A stretch of DNA of 64,000 nt from assembly GCA_965204415.1 (NCBI GenBank), contig CBDBEL010000002.1:248001-312000 (forward strand). The letters are read 5' to 3'. Position 1 is the stretch's first letter. Each line of letters opens with the position of its first letter. The notes beneath the pieces were generated by a model. It was not told the DNA's origin. It made no database searches and was given only the letters and a program-made list of their open reading frames with translations. Origin of the DNA: Aldehydirespirator sp965204415 (lineage in GTDB: Bacteria; Actinomycetota; Acidimicrobiia; Acidimicrobiales; Aldehydirespiratoraceae). Both the position numbers and the translations under genes were made by a program. Positions 33,094 to 41,226 of the stretch are shown here, one piece after another.

Positions 33094-33974
33094 ACACGGC
33101 GGTCATCGCCCGGCGCCTGCGCCTCGGGCCCGGAGGGGCCACCGTTCCGGGCGCGCTCGGCCTGATCGTCTTCTTCCTCGCCCCGGTCGTCACGCTCCTC
33201 GTCTACAGCTTCTTGACGTCGGGGCGCTTCAGCGTCGCCCGGCCGTTCACGCTCTCGAACTACGGCGCCACGGTCTCGGCCTCCGGCACGTCGGACGCGG
33301 TACAGAACTCGGTCCTGCTGGGCGCCGTCGCGGCCGGGGTCGCAGTCGTCATCGGACTGGCGATCGCGTCCTGGTTGCGGTACTACGCCGGTCGGCTCCA
33401 GAACATCGTCCTGTCCATGATCATCATCTCGATGTTCGCGAGCTACCTGGTGCGCATCTACGCCTTCCGGATCCTCCTCGGCGACGAGGGCGCGGTCAAC
33501 ACCGTCCTCGACCTGCTCGGGCTGACGTCTGAGCCGATCCCCTGGCTGCTGTTCAGCCGCTTCGCGGTGGTCTGCGCCCTCACCCACATCGCGCTGCCCT
33601 ACATCGTGCTGATCCTCTACGGGGCGTTCCGTCCACTCGACCCGGCGTACCTTGAGGCCGCCCAGGACCTGGGCGCCGGGGCCTTGACCCGATGGTTCCG
33701 GGTCATCCTGCCGACCATGGCCGCGCCGATCGGGTCGGCGTTCCTCATGACCTTCGTGCTCACCTCGGCCGACTACGTCACGCCGCAGTTCCTCGGAGGC
33801 ACCGGCCAGCAGATGGTCGGACTGCTGATCCAGACCAACTTCACGGTGGCCGGGGACTGGGCCCGCGGTGCCGCGCTGTCGTTCCTGACCCTCGGCGCGT
33901 ACCTGCTGTGCTATGTGATCATGGGCCTCGGCCTGCGGATCGCACAGCTGAACAAGATCCGGTGGGGGACGTAG
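33090..33974 (+). CDS. PotB-like ABC transporter permease
   Basis: This 294-residue inner-membrane permease has about six transmembrane helices and the EAA loop EAAQDLGAGALTRWFRVILP near residue 190, which docks on the ATPase. The TTG start is supported by overlap with the preceding mini-ORF. Its TAG stop overlaps the GTG of the next permease by one base. It forms the heterodimeric channel with the following gene product. Confidence 0.88.
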   Translation: MNTAVIARRLRLGPGGATVPGALGLIVFFLAPVVTLLVYSFLTSGRFSVARPFTLSNYGATVSASGTSDAVQNSVLLGAVAAGVAVVIGLAIASWLRYYAGRLQNIVLSMIIISMFASYLVRIYAFRILLGDEGAVNTVLDLLGLTSEPIPWLLFSRFAVVCALTHIALPYIVLILYGAFRPLDPAYLEAAQDLGAGALTRWFRVILPTMAAPIGSAFLMTFVLTSADYVTPQFLGGTGQQMVGLLIQTNFTVAGDWARGAALSFLTLGAYLLCYVIMGLGLRIAQLNKIRWGT

Positions 33975-34840
33975 TGGGGTCGCGGTCCGGCGGCCGGATC
34001 CAGACCGCAGTGACCTTCGCGGCGCTGGTGTTCCTGTTCGCTCCGCTCGTCGTGGTCGTGCTGTTCTCGTTCCACTCCAGTGGCTCGCTGTCGTTCCCGT
34101 TCGAGGGGTTCTCGCTGCGCTGGTACCGCTCCACCTTCGGATCGCCGCAGTTCACCTCCGCCCTTCAGAACTCGCTGATCGTCGCGGCGGTGGCGGCCGT
34201 CACCACGTTCGTGCTCGGGACGCTCGCCGCGTACGGGGTCTCCCGGGCCTCGGCCCGCCTGAAGGGCCCGCTCGCGCTGGTGTTCTTCCTGCCGATCACG
34301 CTTCCCGGCGTGTTCCTCGGCGTGGCGCTGCTGATCTACTACGTGCGGCTCGACATCCAGCTCTCGCTCACCACCATCATGATCTCCCACATGGTGTACG
34401 TGTCGCCGTACTTCTTCATCGTGGCCCGGACCGCGATGGACCGCCTCGACCCCGCCCTCGAGGAGGTCGCCCTTGACCTCGGCGCCAGGCCGGCGGAGGT
34501 GTTCCTGCGGGTGACCATGCCCCAGCTGTGGCCCATCCTGCTGGGCGCCACCGCCCTGGCGTTCATGCTCTCCTTCGACGAGTTCGTCATCACCTTCTTC
34601 GTCGCCGGCGGCGATACCACGCTTCCGGTGTTCATCTTCGGTCAGATGCGGAGGACCGTCGATCCCACGATCAACGTCGTGTCCAGCTTGCTGATCGGCG
34701 GCAGCCTGGCGCTCTGGATCACGGCGTTCGTCTACGCGGCGCTGCTGCAACGGCGAGCAAAGGCCAGGAAGGAACCATCGACGGCTGCGGTGGCGGCGCC
34801 GGTGGCCAAGGACGCCGGAACTCCGGCAGAAGCGAGGTAG
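33974..34840 (+). CDS. PotC-like ABC transporter permease
   Basis: This 288-residue second permease has the EAA loop EEVALDLGARPAEVFLRVTM near residue 160 and hydrophobic segments typical of PotC. The GTG at 33974 overlaps the stop of the first permease (TAGTG). An open frame extends further upstream, but it lies inside the other permease gene and is a shadow. The C-terminal tail is Ala/Lys rich and cytoplasmic. Confidence 0.88.
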   Translation: MGSRSGGRIQTAVTFAALVFLFAPLVVVVLFSFHSSGSLSFPFEGFSLRWYRSTFGSPQFTSALQNSLIVAAVAAVTTFVLGTLAAYGVSRASARLKGPLALVFFLPITLPGVFLGVALLIYYVRLDIQLSLTTIMISHMVYVSPYFFIVARTAMDRLDPALEEVALDLGARPAEVFLRVTMPQLWPILLGATALAFMLSFDEFVITFFVAGGDTTLPVFIFGQMRRTVDPTINVVSSLLIGGSLALWITAFVYAALLQRRAKARKEPSTAAVAAPVAKDAGTPAEAR

Positions 34841-34844
34841 CGCA

Positions 34845-35921
34845 ATGAGCGAATCGAACCCGCCGCGCATCGAGGCGAGGAACGTCACCCAGCGCTTCGG
34901 CGACGTCGTGGCGCTGGACGACGTCTCCGTGTCGGTCGACGACGGCGAGCTGGTCACGCTGCTCGGCCCGTCCGGGTGCGGCAAGACCACCCTGCTTCGC
35001 ATCATGGGCGGGCTGGCCGCTCCGGTGGGAGGCCAGGTGCTGCTCAGCGGCGAGGACGTGACCCATGTTCCGGCCCACAAGCGGCCCACCCATCTCGTGT
35101 TCCAGCGGCCCACGATGTTCCCCCACCTGAACGTGTTCGACAACATCGCGTTCGGCCTCCGCATCGCACGGGTCCCGAAGGCCGAGCTCCGGCCCCGAGT
35201 CGAGGAGGCGCTCGCGCTGGTCCGCCTGCCGGGCTACGAGTCCCGCCGCAGCCACGAACTCTCGGGCGGGCAGATGCAGCGGATCTCCCTGGCCCGGGCC
35301 CTGGCCAACAGGCCGCAGGTGCTGCTGCTCGACGAGCCGTTCTCTGCCCTCGACCTCAAGATCCGCCTCGAGATGGAGGGCGAGCTGAGGCGCCTGCACC
35401 GCGAGACGGGAACCACGATCATCTTCGTCACCCACGACCAGCGCGAAGCGCTGGCGCTGTCGGACCGCATCGCTCTGTTCAACCATGGCCGCATCGAGCA
35501 GTTCGCCCCGCCCTGGGACATCTACCAGGAGCCGTGCTCGGAGTTCGCGGCCGGCTTCGTCGGCGACGCCAACACGCTCACCGCAGTGGTCTCGGGACCG
35601 GACGGCGCGACGATCGCCGGGCAGCCGGTGTCATTGCCGGGGGCTCCGCGGACCGGCGCCTGCACGGTGGTCCTGCGGCCGGAGGTCGTCACCCTCCGAC
35701 CCCAGCACGAGTCCGGTCCCGGCCTGGCCGGCGTCGTCGGCGACCTGGCCTACCGCGGCAGCGTCGTCAGCTACGAGATCGACATCGACGGCCTGGACCG
35801 TCCGTTGCGGGCCGAGCTGGCCGCGTCGCTGGCCGCCGACATCAACGTCGGCGATGCGGTGAGGGCCACCTGGCGCGAGACCGACTGCCTGGTCCTCGAC
35901 GCCGAGGACGCCCCCGCCTAG
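34845..35921 (+). CDS. PotA-like ABC transporter ATP-binding protein
   Basis: This 358-residue ATPase has Walker A GPSGCGKTT near residue 42, signature LSGGQMQRISLARAL, Walker B VLLLDEPFSALD and switch His in FVTHDQREALALSDR. The C-terminal 110 residues form a TOBE-type domain, as in spermidine/putrescine and sulfate transporters. It is four bases after the permease gene and ends the operon. It converges with the extradiol dioxygenase gene 41 bases away. Confidence 0.92.
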   Translation: MSESNPPRIEARNVTQRFGDVVALDDVSVSVDDGELVTLLGPSGCGKTTLLRIMGGLAAPVGGQVLLSGEDVTHVPAHKRPTHLVFQRPTMFPHLNVFDNIAFGLRIARVPKAELRPRVEEALALVRLPGYESRRSHELSGGQMQRISLARALANRPQVLLLDEPFSALDLKIRLEMEGELRRLHRETGTTIIFVTHDQREALALSDRIALFNHGRIEQFAPPWDIYQEPCSEFAAGFVGDANTLTAVVSGPDGATIAGQPVSLPGAPRTGACTVVLRPEVVTLRPQHESGPGLAGVVGDLAYRGSVVSYEIDIDGLDRPLRAELAASLAADINVGDAVRATWRETDCLVLDAEDAPA

Positions 35922-35962
35922 CCGCTGGCGGCGACCCCGGTCCGGCCTGGCCGCAGAGCGGC

Positions 35963-36859
35963 TCAGGGCTCGGTGGAGTGGCCGAAGATGTCGTCGGGGT
36001 AGTACTCGGTCTGGTGGGTTGCGGGCCGTCCCCCGAAGCCGTACTCGAACTGCCAGCCGGACGGGCTCTCGAAGTAGAACGAGAACATGTGGTCGTTGGC
36101 GTGCTTGCCGGGGTGGTAGACGACGGGCACGCCGGCCGACCGGACCAGCCCGTACGTGTGGCCGACGTCGTCGAGGTTGTCGACCTCGACCATGATGTGG
36201 ACGATGCCGGCTACGTTGCCCATCCCGAACGCGATGTTGTGGTCGCGCTCGTTGCAGTGCATGAACGTCGGCGTGTCGTTGGGGTCGTCTGTCTGGGCCG
36301 GGTACTCGGGGCCGCCCCGCATGCCGAGCAGGCGGTAGAACCGGTAGGCGGCCTCCGTCGAGGGCTGGCCGAGCACGAGGTGGCCGAGCCCTCCCGATCC
36401 GGTGACGAAGCGGCCGTGCATCGGGCGGCCCGGGTGGAACGGCCGCCGGTAGTCCACCTCGGGCCCGTGGAACAGTTCGATGGCCACTCCTGAGGGGTCC
36501 GTTGTCCGGCACAGTTGCAGCACGCGGCGCTCGGCGGCCTCGGCGGGCGTGCACTCGTCCACCTCGATCGAGGCGCCCCGCAAGCGCTCTACGAGGGCAT
36601 CGAGCTCGTCGGGCCCCGCGACACGAAACCCGGCGTAGGCGATGTCGTCGCGGTCGCTGGCGTGCAGCGTGAGCCGGCGGAACCAGTAGTCCATACGAAG
36701 ATCGACGGTCTCGGCGTCGCGTTCGACGACCTCGAATCCCATGATCTCGGCCGCGAAAGTCCGCCACGCCGCAAGGTCCGAGACCTCGATCCCGATGTAG
36801 CCGAGCTCAGTCACGCCATCGTCGGTTACGCCAGGAATGGTCACGCCGAGGTCAGTCAT
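35963..36859 (-). CDS. type I extradiol ring-cleavage dioxygenase
   Basis: This 298-residue two-domain vicinal-oxygen-chelate protein resembles BphC/HsaC-type enzymes that open catechols next to the hydroxyls. Likely Fe(II) ligands are the histidines in GLGHLVLGQPS and GIVHIMVEVDNL and the glutamate in GWQFEYGFGGRP. HNIAFGMGN is also typical. The first 15 residues look duplicated (MTDLG and later VTELG, 45 bases apart), so the original start may have been the inner GTG at 36814. The ATG overlaps the RidA-like stop. Last gene of the minus-strand pathway. Confidence 0.85.
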   Translation of the reverse strand: MTDLGVTIPGVTDDGVTELGYIGIEVSDLAAWRTFAAEIMGFEVVERDAETVDLRMDYWFRRLTLHASDRDDIAYAGFRVAGPDELDALVERLRGASIEVDECTPAEAAERRVLQLCRTTDPSGVAIELFHGPEVDYRRPFHPGRPMHGRFVTGSGGLGHLVLGQPSTEAAYRFYRLLGMRGGPEYPAQTDDPNDTPTFMHCNERDHNIAFGMGNVAGIVHIMVEVDNLDDVGHTYGLVRSAGVPVVYHPGKHANDHMFSFYFESPSGWQFEYGFGGRPATHQTEYYPDDIFGHSTEP

Positions 36860-37332
36860 CGGCTCTCCTCGACGAAGGCGAGCACGTCGCACACGACCGC
36901 GATGCCGTCGCTCGAGTCGGGCACCGGCACGCAGTGCCTGGAGGGTCGCGACCGCGGGTCGGGGAAGTGCTCCAGCCAGACCGGGTTCAGCTCGGCCACC
37001 GTCGACGGGACGTCGTGAGTGAAGAACGTCATCTTGGCGACATCGTCCCACGAGCCGCCCGCGGCGGCGAGTATCTCCCCGACGTGGACGAAGAGGTTGG
37101 CGATCTGTTCTGCCACGGACTCGGGGACGTCGCGGGTGCCCGGCTCGAACGGCGACACCACGCTGCTGGTCACGAGAGGGCCGATCCGGGTCGCGGTGGC
37201 GATCGGCGCGAGATGGCTGAGCGTCGGTATGTCGAGCGACGATCGGCGCGCCGTCGATGGCAGCTCCGAGGGCGTCTGCCCGCGGCGAGGGTTGAGCGCC
37301 GGTGTGCCGGGCGACGATCGGCGCGAGCTCAC
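36856..37332 (-). CDS. RidA/YjgF family protein
   Basis: The core from about residue 40 (TRIGPLVTSSVVSPFEPGT, QIANLFVHVGEILAAAGGSW, DVAKMTFFTHDVPS) is a RidA-fold domain. Members hydrolyse reactive enamines/imines; some act as 2-aminomuconate deaminases in ring-cleavage pathways. The GTG overlaps the RraA-like stop (GTGA). The N-terminus is extended by an in-frame 75-base duplication, so RRSSPGTPALNP and RRSSLDIPTLSH are two copies of one segment. The canonical arginine that binds the keto acid is not obvious. Confidence 0.75.
   Translation of the reverse strand: MSSRRSSPGTPALNPRRGQTPSELPSTARRSSLDIPTLSHLAPIATATRIGPLVTSSVVSPFEPGTRDVPESVAEQIANLFVHVGEILAAAGGSWDDVAKMTFFTHDVPSTVAELNPVWLEHFPDPRSRPSRHCVPVPDSSDGIAVVCDVLAFVEESR
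37217..37326 (-). repeat. in-frame duplication at the start of the RidA-like gene
   Basis: A segment of about 34 bases ending GACGATCGGCGCG occurs at 37217-37250 and again 75 bases away at 37292-37325, with few mismatches. The offset of 25 codons keeps frame and lengthens the protein N-terminus. It resembles the other junction duplications in this window, but here it became coding. Confidence 0.75.
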
Positions 37333-38060
37333 GGCCGGCGTTCCTCGCGCCGATGGAGCCAGGCTTCGTACTCGTCGCGTTGGGGCTGACCGAGCGGGTA
37401 GTAGCCGACGGTGGAGGCTCCGTCGGAGACCCGCTGGAGCACGAACTCCTCCTCGACCTCCATCTCGAGGGCCGACTCGGCGACCTCGCGGACGATGGCT
37501 GCGGGAATGACCAGGGCGCCTTCTCCGTCGCCGACGACCACGTCGCCGGGAAACACCGCGGCGCCCGCGCAGCAGACCGGGATCTGGGAGTCGCACGGGA
37601 AGTGGCGCCGACCGTACGTGGAGGCGTTGGACGACCGGTGGTAGACGGCGATGTCCAGGGCCTTGACGGCGGGAGTGTCGCGCAGGGCGCCGTCGGTCAC
37701 GATCCCGGCGGCTCCGAGGCGCTCGGCCCGCAGGGCGTAGATGTCGCCTATCGTCCCGGCGTCGGGCTCGTCGCGTGCGTCGATTACGAGCACCTCGCCC
37801 GGCTGGAGGCTCTCGACGGCGTCGCGCTGGGCGTCGGTGCCGAGCACCGACGCCATGTCGGGTCGGTGCGGGAGATAGCGCAACGTCCGGGCGACGCCGA
37901 TCATCCTCTGGCCGTCGTTGAGGGGGCGCAGGCCGTTGAGAAAGGAGTTCTGGTAGCCGCGGCCCTGCAGCTGGCTCGACAGCGTCGCGGTGGAGACCTG
38001 CTCGAGCATGTGCCGGGTCGCTTCGTCGAGACGGGCTTCCGATTGGTTTGTCGGGGTCAT
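37329..38060 (-). CDS. RraA-like aldolase/decarboxylase family protein
   Basis: This 243-residue member of the RraA fold contains GLRPLNDGQRMIGVARTLRY, DIYALRAERLGAAGIVTDGALRD in part and VGDGEGALVIPAAI. Pathway relatives are 4-hydroxy-4-methyl-2-oxoglutarate/4-carboxy-4-hydroxy-2-oxoadipate aldolases and oxaloacetate decarboxylases, which end protocatechuate and gallate degradation. That fits its position among ring-cleavage genes. The true RNase E regulator role is unlikely here. Its ATG overlaps the stop of a 27-codon mini-ORF, and its stop overlaps the RidA-like start. Confidence 0.8.
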   Translation of the reverse strand: MTPTNQSEARLDEATRHMLEQVSTATLSSQLQGRGYQNSFLNGLRPLNDGQRMIGVARTLRYLPHRPDMASVLGTDAQRDAVESLQPGEVLVIDARDEPDAGTIGDIYALRAERLGAAGIVTDGALRDTPAVKALDIAVYHRSSNASTYGRRHFPCDSQIPVCCAGAAVFPGDVVVGDGEGALVIPAAIVREVAESALEMEVEEEFVLQRVSDGASTVGYYPLGQPQRDEYEAWLHRREERRP

Positions 38061-38140
38061 GTCGGGGCCTCCCGATCTGGTCTTCCGGACGTGCTGGCCG
38101 ACCCGGTCGTCATGGACTTGTCACGGTCTCTGGTCGTCAC
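38057..38140 (-). CDS. bridging mini-ORF between hpaE-like and RraA-like genes (27 aa)
   Basis: This 27-codon ORF starts at a GTG overlapping the dehydrogenase stop (GTGA at 38137-38140) and ends with a TGA overlapping the RraA-like ATG (ATGA at 38057-38060). The peptide is hydrophilic (TTRDRDKSMTTGSASTSG) and resembles nothing known. It repeats the junction pattern seen in the nuo operon. Confidence 0.4.
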   Translation of the reverse strand: MTTRDRDKSMTTGSASTSGRPDREAPT

Positions 38141-39621
38141 GTCCTCTCCTCGTCGATCCGGCCGACAGGAAAGGAGACGAAGCGGGTCTCGCAGTAGAAG
38201 GCGCGGCTGTGGTTGGCGCCCTCGCGGCCCTCGCCGCTTCCCTTCACCCCGCCGAAGGGCTGGCGCAGGTCGCGCGCGAACCCGGAGTTGATCCAGATCA
38301 TCCCGGCTTCGAGCCGTAGGGCCACCGAGTGCGCGGTGGACTGGGAGCCGGTCCAGATATAGCCGGCGAGGCCGTAGCTGCTGTCGTTGGCGATGGCGAG
38401 GGCGTCGGCCGCGTCGGTGAACGGCAGGACCACCGCGACAGGCCCGAAGATCTCCTCCCGGCAGACCCGGGAGTCGGGGTCGATGTCGATGATCGCGGTC
38501 GGCTCGATGAAGAAGCCCTCGTCGCGCCGGGAGGCGCCCCCGAACAGGATGGTGCCCTCCGCGGCGGCGAGCTCCAGGTAGCCCATCACCCGCTCGTACT
38601 GGGCTGCCGAGACGACGGGCCCGATGACCGTGTCGGGATCGAAGGGGTCGCCCACCCGCCAGGTCTCGGCGTGGGCCTCGAATCGAGCGAGGAACTCGTG
38701 GTAGATCGACTGTTGGACGAGGATGCGGGAGCCGGCGACGCAGGACTGCCCGGTGTTGCTGAAGATCGCGGCCGCGGCCTCGCGCACGGCTTCGTCGAGC
38801 GGAGCGTCCTCGAAGATGATGGTGGCGGACTTCCCGCCGAGTTCGAGCGAGACGCGCTTGGTGGTTCCCGCAGTCCGCCGGGAGATGTCCCGGGCCGCTC
38901 GCGGCGAGCCGGTGAAGGAGACTCCGGCGATGCGGGGGTGCTCGACGAGCGCCGCGCCGGCCTCGGGCCCGAATCCGTGGACGGCGTTGTAGACGCCGGG
39001 CGGGATCCCGGCCTCGTCGAGGATCTCGGCCAGCATGGCGATCGACAGGGGGGCGAGCTCGGAGGGCTTGTGGACGGCCGAGTTGCCGTAGGCGATGCAG
39101 GGCGCGATCTTCCACGTCGAGAGCATCACCGGCCCGTTCCACGGCGTGATGAGGCCGAACACACCGACGGGGTGGGTCAGGGTGTAGGTGATGAGCCGGT
39201 CATCGAGGTTGTAGGCCTCGTTGGCGGCCAGTTCCTGCTCCTCTGCGAAGAACCGGAAGTTCCAGGCCGATCGGGCCACCATCGCCTCCGCGGCCTCTCC
39301 GATCGGCTCGCCCATCTCGAGCGCCTGGATGGCCGCGAGGTCCGCGGCCCGTGCCTCGATGAGGTCGGCGGCCCGGAACAGCACCGACCGGCGATGGGAG
39401 GCGGGGGCCCCTGCCCAGTCGCCCGTCTCGAGGGCGGCGGCTGCGGCCTCGACCGCGGCGGCCACGTCGGAGTCGCTGCCCCGGGCCGCGACCCCTGCCG
39501 GCTGCCCCGTCGAGGGGTTGGTCACGGCGAAGGTCGTCCCGTCGATGGAGTCTGTGAATCGGCCGCCGATGTAGTGGCGGGCCGTGGGCGCGGCGCCGGC
39601 GCCGTCGGCGAGGGAGATCAT
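38137..39621 (-). CDS. aldehyde dehydrogenase, HpaE/AmnC-like
   Basis: This 494-residue NAD-dependent aldehyde dehydrogenase has VSLELGGKSATIIFEDA with the general-base Glu, FSNTGQSCVAGSRILVQ with the catalytic Cys, and GLITPWNGPVMLSTWKIAP for the cofactor. In ring-cleavage pathways this group oxidises (carboxymethyl)hydroxymuconic or aminomuconic semialdehyde. The ATG overlaps the upstream aldolase stop (ATGA at 39618-39621), so it is part of the coupled operon. Confidence 0.88.
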   Translation of the reverse strand: MISLADGAGAAPTARHYIGGRFTDSIDGTTFAVTNPSTGQPAGVAARGSDSDVAAAVEAAAAALETGDWAGAPASHRRSVLFRAADLIEARAADLAAIQALEMGEPIGEAAEAMVARSAWNFRFFAEEQELAANEAYNLDDRLITYTLTHPVGVFGLITPWNGPVMLSTWKIAPCIAYGNSAVHKPSELAPLSIAMLAEILDEAGIPPGVYNAVHGFGPEAGAALVEHPRIAGVSFTGSPRAARDISRRTAGTTKRVSLELGGKSATIIFEDAPLDEAVREAAAAIFSNTGQSCVAGSRILVQQSIYHEFLARFEAHAETWRVGDPFDPDTVIGPVVSAAQYERVMGYLELAAAEGTILFGGASRRDEGFFIEPTAIIDIDPDSRVCREEIFGPVAVVLPFTDAADALAIANDSSYGLAGYIWTGSQSTAHSVALRLEAGMIWINSGFARDLRQPFGGVKGSGEGREGANHSRAFYCETRFVSFPVGRIDEERT

Positions 39622-40391
39622 TGCGGCCTCCCGTCGGCGAGGACCGAGCGGACGACGCGCCGGTCGTGGTTGATGCCGTCGATGATGTGGTCCCAGTCGG
39701 TCGACACCGAGATCATCCGGAAGCCCTGGTCGAGGCGCTGCTCCAAGAGATCGACCGAACTGTAGATGCCGGCGGCGACGCCGACGGCACGGCACGCGTC
39801 GACCACCCGGCCGAGCGCGGACTGGAACTCGGGGGCCGGGTCGTCGAGCGCCGGTGGCCGGCCGAGCGATGCCGCGAGGTCGCCCGGACCGACGAAGAGC
39901 CCGTCGATCCCCTCGGTGCGGGCTATGTCGAAGACGCGATCGACCGCGGCGGCGGTCTCGATCATGGGGATCACCAGAACCGTGTCGTTGGCCGTGACGG
40001 AGTAGCTGTCGCCGTGGTGGACGGTGGCCGCGATGGCCCCCATGCTGCGCTCGCCTGCCGGCGGGTACCGGCAGGCCCGCACGGCGGCCGCAGCCTCTTC
40101 GGCGGTGTTGACCATGGGGATGATGACGCCGAGGGCGCCCGCGTCGAGGAGTGCGCCGATGCCGGCCGGATCGGCCGAGGGCGCCCGTGCGATCGGCGTC
40201 GCCTCGCCGATGACGACGGCGTCGATCATCCGGGTGACGGTGGCGAAATCGCCGGCGCCGTGCTGGTGGTCGATAGACACGAAGTCGTAGCCGCCCTGCG
40301 ACGCCAACTGGGCTGCCAGCGGCTCACGGAAGAACGCCCAGTAGCCGATGGCCGCCTCCCCGCCGCCGAGGCTGGCGCGTGTGACTGTCAC
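39618..40391 (-). CDS. HpcH/HpaI-family pyruvate-producing aldolase
   Basis: This 257-residue TIM-barrel class II aldolase has QGGYDFVSIDHQHGAGDF, LLDAGALGVIIPMVNTAEEA, TVLVIPMIETAAAVD and DGLFVGPGDLAASLG with metal-binding Glu/Asp. These enzymes split 4-hydroxy-2-oxo acids to pyruvate and an aldehyde at the end of meta-cleavage. The GTG overlaps the hydratase stop (GTGA at 40388-40391). An upstream open frame is only a shadow of the hydratase gene. Confidence 0.87.
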   Translation of the reverse strand: MTVTRASLGGGEAAIGYWAFFREPLAAQLASQGGYDFVSIDHQHGAGDFATVTRMIDAVVIGEATPIARAPSADPAGIGALLDAGALGVIIPMVNTAEEAAAAVRACRYPPAGERSMGAIAATVHHGDSYSVTANDTVLVIPMIETAAAVDRVFDIARTEGIDGLFVGPGDLAASLGRPPALDDPAPEFQSALGRVVDACRAVGVAAGIYSSVDLLEQRLDQGFRMISVSTDWDHIIDGINHDRRVVRSVLADGRPQ

Positions 40392-41194
40392 GCCGCCGGT
40401 CCTTCGATCCGGAGCTCGATGTCGGCCATGGGCGGCAGCTTGGCGACAATGTGGTCGCCGGGCCTGGCCTCGACGGCCGCGATGAACGAGCCCGACAGGA
40501 CGGTGTGGCCGGCCTCCATGACCACGTCGAACTGGGCCAGCTTGCGGGCCAGCCAGGCGACCGCGTTGATGGGATTGCCCATGACGGCGGCGCCGGTGCC
40601 CGACTCCGCCAGGCCGTTGTTCACGTAGAGCTCGCCCTTGATCGTCTTGAGATCGACCGCGGTCAGCGGCAGGGGTTGCCCGCCGAGCGCGACGAGGCCG
40701 CAGGAGGCTGCGTCGGCGATGCTGTCGATGACGCCGCCGTTCGGGCCGTCGCGGTTGTAGCGGCTGTCGACGATCTCGATCGCCGCCATGACGAACTCGG
40801 TCGCCAGCGCGACGTCGGCCGCGTTGACGTCGGGTCCCCCGAGCCGCGACGAGAGGACGAACGCGATCTCGAGTTCGACCCACGGCCGGTTGAGGCGGCT
40901 GAGCGGGATCTCGCTGCCCTCGTCGACGAACCAGGTGTCGAACAGCGTGCCGTAGTCGGGCTCGCTCGCACCGAAGCGGTCGCGCATCGGCGCCGACGTG
41001 TAGCCGACCTTGTGACCCTTGACGACGTGGCCGCTGGCCACCTTCTGCTGGGTGACGAGCTGGGAGATGGCGTAGGCGTCGGCATCGGTCATGCCGGGAT
41101 GCGTCGCGGTGAGCGGATCGATCCACCGCCGCTGCTGCTCTGCCTCGACCAGCGCGGCGGCCGCCTCGACGTGCTGCTGATGGCTGAGGTTCAT
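40388..41194 (-). CDS. HpaH/MhpD-like 2-oxo-hepta-3-ene-dioate (pentenoate) hydratase
   Basis: This 268-residue protein of the fumarylacetoacetase-like hydratase/decarboxylase group has VEAEQQRRWIDPLT near the N-terminus, SGHVVKGHKVGYTSAPM, WVELEIAFVLSSRLGG and AGHTVLSGSFIAAVEARPGD. It would hydrate the 2-oxo-enoate before aldol cleavage. I chose the ATG at 41194 because it matches the family N-terminus. A GTG at 41230 overlapping the oxygenase stop (GTGA) would add 12 residues and may be the coupled start. Confidence 0.85.
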   Translation of the reverse strand: MNLSHQQHVEAAAALVEAEQQRRWIDPLTATHPGMTDADAYAISQLVTQQKVASGHVVKGHKVGYTSAPMRDRFGASEPDYGTLFDTWFVDEGSEIPLSRLNRPWVELEIAFVLSSRLGGPDVNAADVALATEFVMAAIEIVDSRYNRDGPNGGVIDSIADAASCGLVALGGQPLPLTAVDLKTIKGELYVNNGLAESGTGAAVMGNPINAVAWLARKLAQFDVVMEAGHTVLSGSFIAAVEARPGDHIVAKLPPMADIELRIEGPAA

Positions 41195-41226
41195 CTCGGA
41201 TCCGGTCCTGCCGTCGGCGGACGGCG

